A DNA stretch of 18,469 bases. It comes from an uncultured Bulleidia sp. (lineage in GTDB: Bacteria; Bacillota_I; Bacilli_A; Erysipelotrichales; Erysipelotrichaceae). The notes under the pieces were generated by a model that did not search any database, was not told where the DNA came from, and saw only the letters and a list, made by a program, of their open reading frames with translations. The translations under genes were made by a program, and so were the position numbers. Where the stretch lies: contig CAKVLT010000034.1 in assembly GCA_934757945.1 (NCBI GenBank), forward strand, positions 1-18,469, read 5' to 3'. Shown here in pieces: positions 1 to 6,548 of this stretch; positions within the stretch are counted from its first letter, which is position 1; each line of letters begins with the position of its first letter.

Positions 1-1575
1 GGGTTCTACATGCGTGGCGGAAGAGAAATGGATAACCATTTCGAAGTTATGTGGGATATGTTCAAAGATGTTCCAAGTATTGAAACAGAAGGTGTTTCCG
101 TATTGGATGAATACTATTGGCTGAATAAAGAAGATCCTAACTATTCTTTATGCAGAGCAAGTCAGAACAGAGGCCAAAATGCTCACACTGATGGTAAATT
201 CAATCTTGATAAGAAATCAGCCATGGCTCTTACAAAACTGTTTTTAACAAGTGAAGATGAACTGGAAGGTAAGAAGATTTCTGATGTACTTCCTGATTCT
301 TTCTGGAGTACGAATTTCTGGTTATACTGGCAGACAATGTTTGCTTTCCAGAAGTGGAGCAGTGCTCTTGAAATGAAGCGTTATCTATGCAGATATGTTC
401 ATCATATTGATGGTCTTCCAGATTTCAGTGCGCTTCGTTTTACAAAGTACAATCAGTATGAGAGTATGATTCTTCCTCTTGTTAAATATCTGGAAAATCA
501 TGGAGTTTCAATTGAATTTGGTATAGATGTACAGAATGTCCTTATCGATACTGATGGTAATGGCAGAAAAGTTGCTAAAGAAATAGTCGTTCTCAAAGAT
601 GGTGTGGAAGAAAGTATTCCATTAACAGAAGATGATCTTGTATTCATCACTAACGGATGCTGCACAGACACAAGTTGCTATGGTGATCAGAACACAGCTC
701 CAGACTTATCCGGTATTGAGGATGGCAAGGGTGAATCCTGGGATATGTGGAGAAGAATTGCAGGACAGGCAAGTCATGGTGAATTCGGTAATCCTGAGGC
801 ATTCTGCTCTGATACAGAAGCTACTAACTGGATGAGTGCTACTGTTGAAACAAGCAATGAAGAAATCATTCAGCACATTATGCAAGTATGCAAGAGAGAT
901 CCTCGTCGCGGAAGAGTTACAACAGGTGGTATTGTTACTGTTAAGGATTCTACTGAAAACTGGTATCTGAGCTGGACAATTAACAGACAGCCTCAGTTCA
1001 AGTCACAGGATAAGAAGTCAGTTCTTGTATGGCTGTATGCTTTAAATACAAACAGACCTGGTAATTTCATGCCAAAGGCAATGAGAGAATGCACAGGTAA
1101 GGAAGTATGTGAAGAATGGTTATATCACATTGGTATTCCTGAAGACAGAATTGAAGAACTTGCTTCTGAAGCTTGCAATACTACTACATGTTATATGCCA
1201 TATATCAATGCATTCTTCCAGCCTAGAAAGAATAGTGACAGACCTCATGTGGTACCGGATGGTGCAGTAAACTTTGCATTTATCGGTCAGTTTGCTGAAA
1301 CACCAAGAGATACTATCTTTACAACTGAATACTCTATCAGAACTGGTATGGAATCTGTATATACCTTAATGAATGTAGACAGAGCTGTTCCTGAAGTCTG
1401 GGGTTCTCAGTATGATATCAGAGAGCTTCTTCGTGCAACTTATTATGCAATTGATAAGAAGACGATTGATACACAGCTGAATCCTCTGGAACAGAAAGTA
1501 TTACAGGGAATTTTAAAGAAAGTGAAAGGTACAGATATTGAATTGCTGCTGAAGCAAAGTGGTCTGATTAAGTAA
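1..1575 (+). CDS. ohyA: Oleate hydratase (myosin-cross-reactive antigen family), 5'-truncated by the window
   Basis: The reading frame is open from base 1, so the gene starts upstream. Oleate hydratases are FAD-dependent enzymes that add water across the cis-9 double bond of oleate and related unsaturated fatty acids, giving 10-hydroxy fatty acids. The frame begins inside the conserved RGGREM flavin/active-site loop. The catalytic Glu of that motif is encoded at 25-27. The catalytic Tyr (second Y of EMKRYLCRY) lies at 382-384, exactly 119 residues later, the same distance as between E82 and Y201 in the Staphylococcus aureus enzyme as I remember it. Other family stretches include YWLNKEDPNYS, FTKYNQYES, INRQPQF and FAETPRDTIFTTEYS. 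Roughly 75-80 N-terminal residues, including the dinucleotide-binding glycine motif, are outside the window. The gene ends in a strong terminator, so it is not cotranscribed with hrcA. The assignment is secure from the many conserved motifs. Confidence 0.96.
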   Translation, partial: GFYMRGGREMDNHFEVMWDMFKDVPSIETEGVSVLDEYYWLNKEDPNYSLCRASQNRGQNAHTDGKFNLDKKSAMALTKLFLTSEDELEGKKISDVLPDSFWSTNFWLYWQTMFAFQKWSSALEMKRYLCRYVHHIDGLPDFSALRFTKYNQYESMILPLVKYLENHGVSIEFGIDVQNVLIDTDGNGRKVAKEIVVLKDGVEESIPLTEDDLVFITNGCCTDTSCYGDQNTAPDLSGIEDGKGESWDMWRRIAGQASHGEFGNPEAFCSDTEATNWMSATVETSNEEIIQHIMQVCKRDPRRGRVTTGGIVTVKDSTENWYLSWTINRQPQFKSQDKKSVLVWLYALNTNRPGNFMPKAMRECTGKEVCEEWLYHIGIPEDRIEELASEACNTTTCYMPYINAFFQPRKNSDRPHVVPDGAVNFAFIGQFAETPRDTIFTTEYSIRTGMESVYTLMNVDRAVPEVWGSQYDIRELLRATYYAIDKKTIDTQLNPLEQKVLQGILKKVKGTDIELLLKQSGLIK

Positions 1576-1581
1576 CTTTTT

Positions 1582-1606
1582 GGATGCTCATATGAGCATC
1601 CTTTTT
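1582..1606 (+). terminator. Intrinsic terminator of the oleate hydratase gene
   Basis: A perfect 8-bp stem (GGATGCTC / GAGCATCC, 1582-1589 and 1594-1601) with an ATAT loop is followed at once by five T residues. It begins seven bases after the stop codon and separates the oleate hydratase gene from the chaperone operon. Confidence 0.9.
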
Positions 1607-1650
1607 GTTTGAGCATAGAAATAAAAAAGAAAAAACGGAGCAGGAAATAG

Positions 1651-1680
1651 TTGTAGCACTCAGTGTACAGGAAAGATAAT
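1651..1680 (+). promoter_or_regulatory. Possible upstream promoter overlapping a degenerate CIRCE-like site
   Basis: TTGTAG (1651-1656) and GATAAT (1675-1680) are 18 bases apart and resemble a vegetative promoter. The same stretch holds a CIRCE-like element at 1653-1679: GTAGCACTC (8 of 9 matches to the left arm), nine spacer bases, then GAAAGATAA (6 of 9 to the right arm). The exact nine-base spacing makes it worth recording, but both halves are imperfect and it may be chance. Confidence 0.35.
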
Positions 1681-1714
1681 TTCATATCTTATTTGATTGT
1701 TAAAGTATACCAGA

Positions 1715-1735
1715 AAAGCCTTTAAATAAGGCTTT
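1715..1735. terminator. Weak hairpin, possible terminator or attenuator
   Basis: AAAGCCTT and AAGGCTTT form a perfect 8-bp stem around a TAAAT loop. It is A-rich on the left and T-rich on the right, but the T run after it is broken (TTTGTT). It lies between the possible upstream promoter and the main hrcA promoter, so it could stop or attenuate read-through into the operon. Confidence 0.35.
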
Positions 1736-1765
1736 GTTCATAGCAATGTAAAAATTTGCAAATTC

Positions 1766-1792
1766 TTAGCACTCATCTCTTGACAGTGCTAA
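1766..1792. promoter_or_regulatory. CIRCE operator (main HrcA binding site)
   Basis: The left arm TTAGCACTC (1766-1774) is perfect, the spacer is nine bases (1775-1783), and the right arm CAGTGCTAA (1784-1792) has one mismatch to GAGTGCTAA. That is 17 of 18 arm positions of the established HrcA operator. The right arm overlaps the -35 hexamer of the operon promoter, so bound HrcA would block RNA polymerase directly. Confidence 0.95.
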
Positions 1793-1808
1793 TCGTTAGT
1801 TGTAATAT
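1780..1808 (+). promoter_or_regulatory. Main promoter of the hrcA-grpE-dnaK-dnaJ-clpB operon
   Basis: A perfect TTGACA (1780-1785) and a TAATAT -10 (1803-1808) are separated by the ideal 17 bases. Transcription should start near 1815, leaving a leader of about 36 bases before the hrcA ATG. The -35 element lies within CIRCE and a second, weaker CIRCE covers the expected start site, consistent with a strong housekeeping promoter held down by HrcA. Confidence 0.88.
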
Positions 1809-1809
1809 A

Positions 1810-1836
1810 CTAGCAGGCGATGAAATAGAGTGCTAA
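1810..1836. promoter_or_regulatory. Second, degenerate CIRCE element at the transcription start and ribosome binding site
   Basis: The right arm GAGTGCTAA (1828-1836) is a perfect match. Nine bases upstream (spacer 1819-1827) is CTAGCAGGC (1810-1818), which matches the left arm at 6 of 9 positions. The correct spacing argues for a real second operator. Its right arm runs into the Shine-Dalgarno sequence (1835-1842). Confidence 0.65.
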
Positions 1837-1850
1837 AGGAGGTGTGTGTA

Positions 1851-2891
1851 ATGCTAACGCCACGAAGAATAGAAATATTCAAAGCAATAGTAGATGAGTA
1901 TATCAAGACTGCTGAGCCTGTAGGATCCAAAGCCTTACAGCAGACATACCATTTCAATTATTCCAGTGCTACGATTCGTAATGATATGCAGGCACTTGAA
2001 GAAATGGGCTATCTTGAAAAAACACATACCTCATCTGGTAGAATTCCAAGTACTCTCGGATATAAATTCTATTGTGAGAACTTATTAAACGAAGCTCAGA
2101 TAGATAAAAAAATGGAAGTCGCCATTCAATCTGCATTCGATATTTCCAATATGAATATGGAAGATGCAGTACATCACTCCTGTCAGATATTGTCTGAGAT
2201 GACAAATATGACAGCTGGTGCAATCGGTCCGGATTCTTCCGTACAAAGATTACAGCACATTAAGCTGTTTCAGATTGATTCAAAAAATTGTGTCTGTGTC
2301 TTTATTACGAATACAGGACATACCGAAACAAGAAATTTCCATTTCGAAGAAGATGTTCCTTTCAATGATATGGAAAACTGTACGGATATTCTGAATCAGA
2401 ATCTTCAGGGAGTCTCTGTTGAAGAGCTTCCTGAAAAGATGGAAGAGTTAAGACCACAACTTAGCCAGGCAGTGCAGAAATATGATGTGCTGTTTACAGC
2501 ATTTGTAAAAGCATTTGTCAGATTTGCTAATGAAAATGTCTATTTCTCTGGTAAGGATCGTATCCTCTACCAGCCTGAATTTTCAGATATAAACAAACTG
2601 AAGAAGCTTATGGGTATGCTGGAAGGAGCTCCAAGCAGTAGCTGGCGACAACTCTCCGACAGAGATAATGCTGTGGCAGTTACTACTCAGAAAGGCGCAG
2701 AACTTACATGGATCAATGATGTTGCTGTTGTAAGAAGCAACTTCAAAGTGAAAGATGGAGAAACAGGACAGCTGATGGTTGTGGGTCCTAGTCGAATGAA
2801 TTACGACAAAATTATCACTATGTTGCAGTATGTGGCTAAGATGATTGAAAAGATGTATACAGATGGAGGTGACGATCACGATGGCGGATAA
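1851..2891 (+). CDS. hrcA: Heat-inducible transcription repressor HrcA
   Basis: HrcA binds CIRCE and represses chaperone operons; in known systems its activity is maintained by a chaperonin. The protein is 346 residues, close to the usual length. The N-terminal winged-helix domain (about residues 1-75) is recognisable from MLTPRRIEIFKAIVDEYI, AEPVGSKAL, SSATIRNDMQALEEMGYL and HTSSGRIPSTLGY; a GAF-like sensing region and the C-terminal dimerisation part follow. I chose ATG 1851 because AAAGGAGG (1835-1842) lies eight bases upstream and the family begins MLT; an in-frame GTG at 1830 would overlap the CIRCE arm and has no such site. It is the first gene of the operon and overlaps grpE by 11 bases. 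CIRCE elements just upstream indicate autoregulation. Confidence 0.97.
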   Translation: MLTPRRIEIFKAIVDEYIKTAEPVGSKALQQTYHFNYSSATIRNDMQALEEMGYLEKTHTSSGRIPSTLGYKFYCENLLNEAQIDKKMEVAIQSAFDISNMNMEDAVHHSCQILSEMTNMTAGAIGPDSSVQRLQHIKLFQIDSKNCVCVFITNTGHTETRNFHFEEDVPFNDMENCTDILNQNLQGVSVEELPEKMEELRPQLSQAVQKYDVLFTAFVKAFVRFANENVYFSGKDRILYQPEFSDINKLKKLMGMLEGAPSSSWRQLSDRDNAVAVTTQKGAELTWINDVAVVRSNFKVKDGETGQLMVVGPSRMNYDKIITMLQYVAKMIEKMYTDGGDDHDGG

Positions 2892-3465
2892 GGAAAAGGA
2901 AGTAACAGAACAGACAGAAGAAAAACATGAAAAATGCTGCAAGCATAATCATGAAGAAAAAAAGTGTTCTGAAACAAAAGAAAAGTGTAAATGTGACAAA
3001 AAGAAAAATGAGCTTGAAGAACTGAAAAAACAAAATGAAGAATTAGTTGGACAGGTTGCGTTATTAAAAAATGAGTATGCTAAAGCATATGCAGATACTG
3101 AAAATACACGAAAACGTCTGAACAAAGAATTCGAGCAGCTGAGTAAATACAAGATTCAGAACTTTGCATTGGCTATATTACCGGTTCTTGATGATTGTGA
3201 AAGAGCAATGGCTCATGAAACAAAAGATGAAGTATATCGCAAGGGTGTGGAAATGATCTACAACAAACTCAAAGCAGCTCTAGCTACAGAGGGTGTTACA
3301 GAGATTGAGGCGTTGGATCAGCCATTTGATGGTAACTGGCACCAGGCACTGATGTCTGAACATGTGGAAGGTAAAGAACCTGGCATGGTTATTGAAGTGC
3401 TACAGAAAGGATATAAATTAAAAGATCGTATATTACGTGCTGCCATGGTGAAGGTCAGCGAATAA
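2881..3465 (+). CDS. grpE: Nucleotide exchange factor GrpE with a Cys/His-rich N-terminus
   Basis: GrpE dimers release ADP from DnaK and so drive the refolding cycle. The 194-residue protein has a charged disordered head (residues 1-42), a long coiled coil (about 43-95, ELEELKKQNEELVGQVALLK), and the C-terminal beta-wing with family signatures FDGNWHQALM and LQKGYKLKDRILRAAMVKVSE. ATG 2881 was chosen because GGAGGT (2865-2870) lies ten bases upstream; an in-frame ATG at 2845 lies deep inside hrcA without a ribosome site. The start overlaps the end of hrcA by 11 bases, implying translational coupling. The head is unusual: it carries C19, C20, H22, H24, C29, C36 and C38 (plus H16) between runs of Lys and Glu, a spacing suited to metal binding or disulphide formation. 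GrpE identity is certain; the role of this segment is not known. Confidence 0.95.
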   Translation: MADKEKEVTEQTEEKHEKCCKHNHEEKKCSETKEKCKCDKKKNELEELKKQNEELVGQVALLKNEYAKAYADTENTRKRLNKEFEQLSKYKIQNFALAILPVLDDCERAMAHETKDEVYRKGVEMIYNKLKAALATEGVTEIEALDQPFDGNWHQALMSEHVEGKEPGMVIEVLQKGYKLKDRILRAAMVKVSE

Positions 3466-3470
3466 GGAGG
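3464..3470 (+). promoter_or_regulatory. Ribosome binding site deciding the dnaK start
   Basis: AAGGAGG lies one base before an ATG at 3472 and seven bases before a second in-frame ATG at 3478. Only the second has workable spacing, and it gives the canonical MSKIIGIDLGTTNS start. Confidence 0.85.
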
Positions 3471-3477
3471 AATGAAT

Positions 3478-5301
3478 ATGAGTAAGATTATTGGTATTGA
3501 CTTAGGTACAACAAACAGTTGCGTCGCTGTTATGGAAGGTAAAGACGCTAAAGTAATTACAAACCCTGAAGGCAACAGAACAACTCCTTCCGTAGTTGCT
3601 TTCAAGAATGGTGAAAGAATTGTCGGTGATGCAGCAAAGCGTCAGTTAATCACAAATAAGAATACAGTGTATTCCATTAAGCGTTTAATGGGTACTAATG
3701 AAACTGTTGAACTGGAAGGTAAGAAATATACACCACAGGAAGTTTCAGGGATGATTCTGTCTTACTTAAAAGACTATGCTGAAGCTTACCTTGGTGAAAA
3801 GGTAACAGAGGCTGTTATCACAGTTCCTGCATATTTCAATGATGCTCAGCGTCAGGCAACAAAGGATGCAGGTAAGATTGCAGGTCTTGAAGTAAAGCGT
3901 ATTATCAATGAACCTACAGCAAGTGCACTGGCATTTGGTCTGGACAAGGATCAATCCAAAGAAGAAAAGATTCTTGTCTATGACTTAGGTGGTGGTACAT
4001 TCGATGTTTCTATCCTGGATATTGCTGATGGTACATTTGAAGTATTATCTACAGCCGGTGATACACATCTTGGAGGTGATGACTTCGATAACAAGATTAT
4101 GAACTGGCTTGCTGATAACTTTAAGAAAGAACATAACATCGATCTGAGAAATGATAAGATGGCTCTTCAGAGATTGAAGGAAGCTAGTGAAAAGGCTAAG
4201 AAGGATCTGTCTGGTATGGTTCAGACAAACATCTCTCTGCCATTCATTTCTGCAGGACCTGAAGGACCTTTACATCTGGAAGCTACTTTATCCAGAGCTC
4301 AGTTTGATGATATGACTAAAGATCTTGTAGAAAGAACAATGCAGCCGGTAAGACAGGCTCTTCAGGATGCTGGCTTATCCGCAAGTGATCTTGATCAGGT
4401 ATTGTTAGTTGGTGGTTCTACACGTATTCCTGCAGTTCAGGAAGCTGTTAAGAGAGAACTTGGTCAGGAACCTAACAAGTCTGTTAACCCAGATGAATGT
4501 GTAGCTTTAGGTGCTGCTATTCAGGGTGGTGTTATCAGTGGTGACGTTAAAGATGTCTTATTACTTGATGTCACACCATTATCCTTAGGTATTGAAACTC
4601 TCGGTGGTGTCATGACAGTCTTGATTCCTCGTAATACAACTATTCCTACAAGTAAGTCTCAGATTTTCTCTACTGCTGCAGATAACCAGCCTGCTGTAGA
4701 TATTCACGTATTACAGGGTGAACGTCCAATGGCAAACGATAACAAGACATTAGGTAATTTCCAGCTGGAAGGTATTGCTCCTGCAAGACGTGGTGTTCCA
4801 CAGATTGAAGTTACATTTGATATCGACGTTAACGGCATTGTTAATGTAAGTGCAGTAGATAAGGCTACAAATAAGAAGAACACAATCACTATCAAGAACT
4901 CCTCAGGTTTAAGTGAAGAGGAAATTGACAGAATGGTTAAGGAAGCTGAAGCTCATAAGGCTGAAGATGATAAACGTAAAGAAGACATCGAAACTAAGAA
5001 CAGAGCTGAAGCTTTCATCAACCAGATTGATGAAACATTGAATTCCGAAAATGCAAATGTATCTCAGCAGCAGAAAGACGAAGTCAAGAAGCTCAGAGAT
5101 GAATTACAGGAAGCTATTGATAAGAATGATATGGAAGGCTTGAAAGCTAAACTGGATGCTTTGGAAAAGGCAGCTCAGGAAATGGGTCAGGCAATGTATC
5201 AGCAACAGCAGCAGGCTAACCCTGGTACAGATGCTGGTTCTTCAAATTCTACAAGTTCCAATGATGATGTTGTAGATGCAGACTTTTCTGAAAAGAAATA
5301 A
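3478..5301 (+). CDS. dnaK: Molecular chaperone DnaK (Hsp70)
   Basis: DnaK binds exposed hydrophobic peptide segments in an ATP-dependent cycle run by DnaJ and GrpE. The 607-residue protein shows the actin-like ATPase domain (about 1-355) with phosphate-1 IGIDLGTTNS (from residue 5), phosphate-2 DLGGGTFDV (169-177) and adenosine motif GGSTRIP (312-318). The interdomain linker DVLLLD begins at 359, followed by the substrate-binding beta domain, a helical lid, and a Q-, S- and N-rich tail ending in DDVVDADFSEKK. The run KRLMGTNETVELEGKKYTP lacks the roughly 25-residue insertion found here in Gram-negative DnaK, so the whole protein is shorter and Bacillota-like. It follows grpE by 12 bases. A hairpin without a clear T run follows it, which may adjust the dnaK:dnaJ ratio. 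Confidence 0.98.
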   Translation: MSKIIGIDLGTTNSCVAVMEGKDAKVITNPEGNRTTPSVVAFKNGERIVGDAAKRQLITNKNTVYSIKRLMGTNETVELEGKKYTPQEVSGMILSYLKDYAEAYLGEKVTEAVITVPAYFNDAQRQATKDAGKIAGLEVKRIINEPTASALAFGLDKDQSKEEKILVYDLGGGTFDVSILDIADGTFEVLSTAGDTHLGGDDFDNKIMNWLADNFKKEHNIDLRNDKMALQRLKEASEKAKKDLSGMVQTNISLPFISAGPEGPLHLEATLSRAQFDDMTKDLVERTMQPVRQALQDAGLSASDLDQVLLVGGSTRIPAVQEAVKRELGQEPNKSVNPDECVALGAAIQGGVISGDVKDVLLLDVTPLSLGIETLGGVMTVLIPRNTTIPTSKSQIFSTAADNQPAVDIHVLQGERPMANDNKTLGNFQLEGIAPARRGVPQIEVTFDIDVNGIVNVSAVDKATNKKNTITIKNSSGLSEEEIDRMVKEAEAHKAEDDKRKEDIETKNRAEAFINQIDETLNSENANVSQQQKDEVKKLRDELQEAIDKNDMEGLKAKLDALEKAAQEMGQAMYQQQQQANPGTDAGSSNSTSSNDDVVDADFSEKK

Positions 5302-5315
5302 GTAAAATCATAAAA

Positions 5316-5341
5316 GGATGCGGGGCATAAGTTTCGCATCC
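5316..5341 (+). other. Intercistronic hairpin between dnaK and dnaJ
   Basis: GGATGCG (5316-5322) pairs with CGCATCC (5335-5341). Three further G-U pairs would extend the stem to ten pairs around a CATAAG loop. No T run follows (TAATTG), so it is a poor terminator and more likely a 3'-end stabiliser, a processing site or a partial attenuator. I see no promoter between it and dnaJ. Confidence 0.6.
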
Positions 5342-5368
5342 TAATTGTTATAGAAGGAGTGTATAGAT

Positions 5369-6517
5369 ATGGCTGAAAAAAGAGATTACTATGAAGTGCT
5401 TGGGGTATCCAAAGGTGCTACAGAAGATGAAATAAAAAGAGCCTATCGTAAATTGGCAAAAAAATATCATCCGGATCTGAATAAAGAACCTGATGCTGCA
5501 GAAAAGTTCAAAGAGATCAACGAAGCAAATGAAGTTCTGAGTGATCCTCAGAAAAGACAGGCTTATGATCAATTTGGATTTGCAGGTGTTAACGGACAGC
5601 AGGGCGCCGGTGGTTTTGGAGACATGGGTGGATTTGCCAGCGGAGGCTTTGATGATCTGAATGACATATTCTCCAGTTTCTTTGGCGGAGGCATGGGTGG
5701 CTTCTCTTCCTCCAGCCGTTCTAGAAATCAGAATGGACCACGTAAGGGAGAAGATAAGTTTCTGAGAATGAATATTTCCTTTATGGATGCCTGCTTTGGT
5801 AAAACAGAAACTATCAATCTTACTGTAGATGAAAAGTGTTCAAGGTGTGATGGCACTGGTGCTGCAAGCAAAGCAGATATAGACACATGTTCAAGATGTC
5901 ATGGTACAGGATATGTTATGACACAGCAAAGAACTATGCTAGGTATCATGCAGTCTCAGTCTGTATGTCCTGACTGTCAGGGTACAGGTAAAAAGATACG
6001 TAAAGTTTGTCCGGAATGTAGCGGAAAAGGGTACAACCGCAAACGTGTATCTGTAGATGTAAAGATTCCTGCAGGTATTTCCTCTGGTCAGCAGTTACGT
6101 GTTGCTGGAAAAGGGGAACGTGGCTATAATGGCGGCCCTAATGGTGATCTGTTTATTGAAATCAATGTTTTGCCTCACGATAAGTTTGTTCGTGATGGTA
6201 AGAACATCTATCTGGATATTCCAGTTAGTGCAGTAGACGCAACACTTGGTACTACTCTGGATGTACCTACTATTTATGGTGAAGTGACCATGAAAATTCC
6301 AGCAGGTACGCAGGATGGTCAGCAGTTGCGTCTGAAAGAAAAAGGTGTAACGGATATGCGTACAGGAAGACCTGGCGATCAGTACTGTAAGGTAAAGATT
6401 GTTGTGAATAAAGATCTTTCTAAACGTGAAAAAGAATTGTATACAGAGTTGCAGAAACTTCAGAATTCCGGTAAAAATGACACTATCTGGGATAAGTTTA
6501 AAAAGAGTTTTAGATAA
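5369..6517 (+). CDS. dnaJ: Co-chaperone DnaJ (class A Hsp40)
   Basis: DnaJ delivers unfolded substrates to DnaK and stimulates its ATPase. The 382-residue protein has the full class A layout. The J domain (about 4-70) has HPD at 34-36, then comes a Gly/Phe-rich linker (about 74-115). The zinc-binding domain has four CxxCxGxG repeats with cysteines at 157/160, 174/177, 200/203 and 214/217. Two beta-barrel client-binding domains follow (IPAGISSGQQLRV and IPAGTQDGQQLRL), then the dimerisation end. The start is set by AGAAGGAG (5352-5359) nine bases upstream of ATG. It follows dnaK by 67 bases, which include a hairpin, and precedes clpB by 31 bases. All key residues are present. Confidence 0.98.
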   Translation: MAEKRDYYEVLGVSKGATEDEIKRAYRKLAKKYHPDLNKEPDAAEKFKEINEANEVLSDPQKRQAYDQFGFAGVNGQQGAGGFGDMGGFASGGFDDLNDIFSSFFGGGMGGFSSSSRSRNQNGPRKGEDKFLRMNISFMDACFGKTETINLTVDEKCSRCDGTGAASKADIDTCSRCHGTGYVMTQQRTMLGIMQSQSVCPDCQGTGKKIRKVCPECSGKGYNRKRVSVDVKIPAGISSGQQLRVAGKGERGYNGGPNGDLFIEINVLPHDKFVRDGKNIYLDIPVSAVDATLGTTLDVPTIYGEVTMKIPAGTQDGQQLRLKEKGVTDMRTGRPGDQYCKVKIVVNKDLSKREKELYTELQKLQNSGKNDTIWDKFKKSFR

Positions 6518-6548
6518 CCTGCAATAAAGGTTTAGGAGGTACAGCCTA

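Noticed and set aside
1830..1850. Longer HrcA beginning at GTG 1830
   Set aside because: That codon lies within the CIRCE right arm with no Shine-Dalgarno upstream, and the family starts at MLT, matching ATG 1851 with an ideal ribosome site.
2845..2880. Longer GrpE beginning inside hrcA at 2845
   Set aside because: No ribosome site precedes it; GGAGGT at 2865-2870 points to ATG 2881, which starts MADKEKE.
6518..6548. CtsR operator upstream of clpB
   Set aside because: No GGTCAAA-type tandem heptads are present in the dnaJ-clpB gap.
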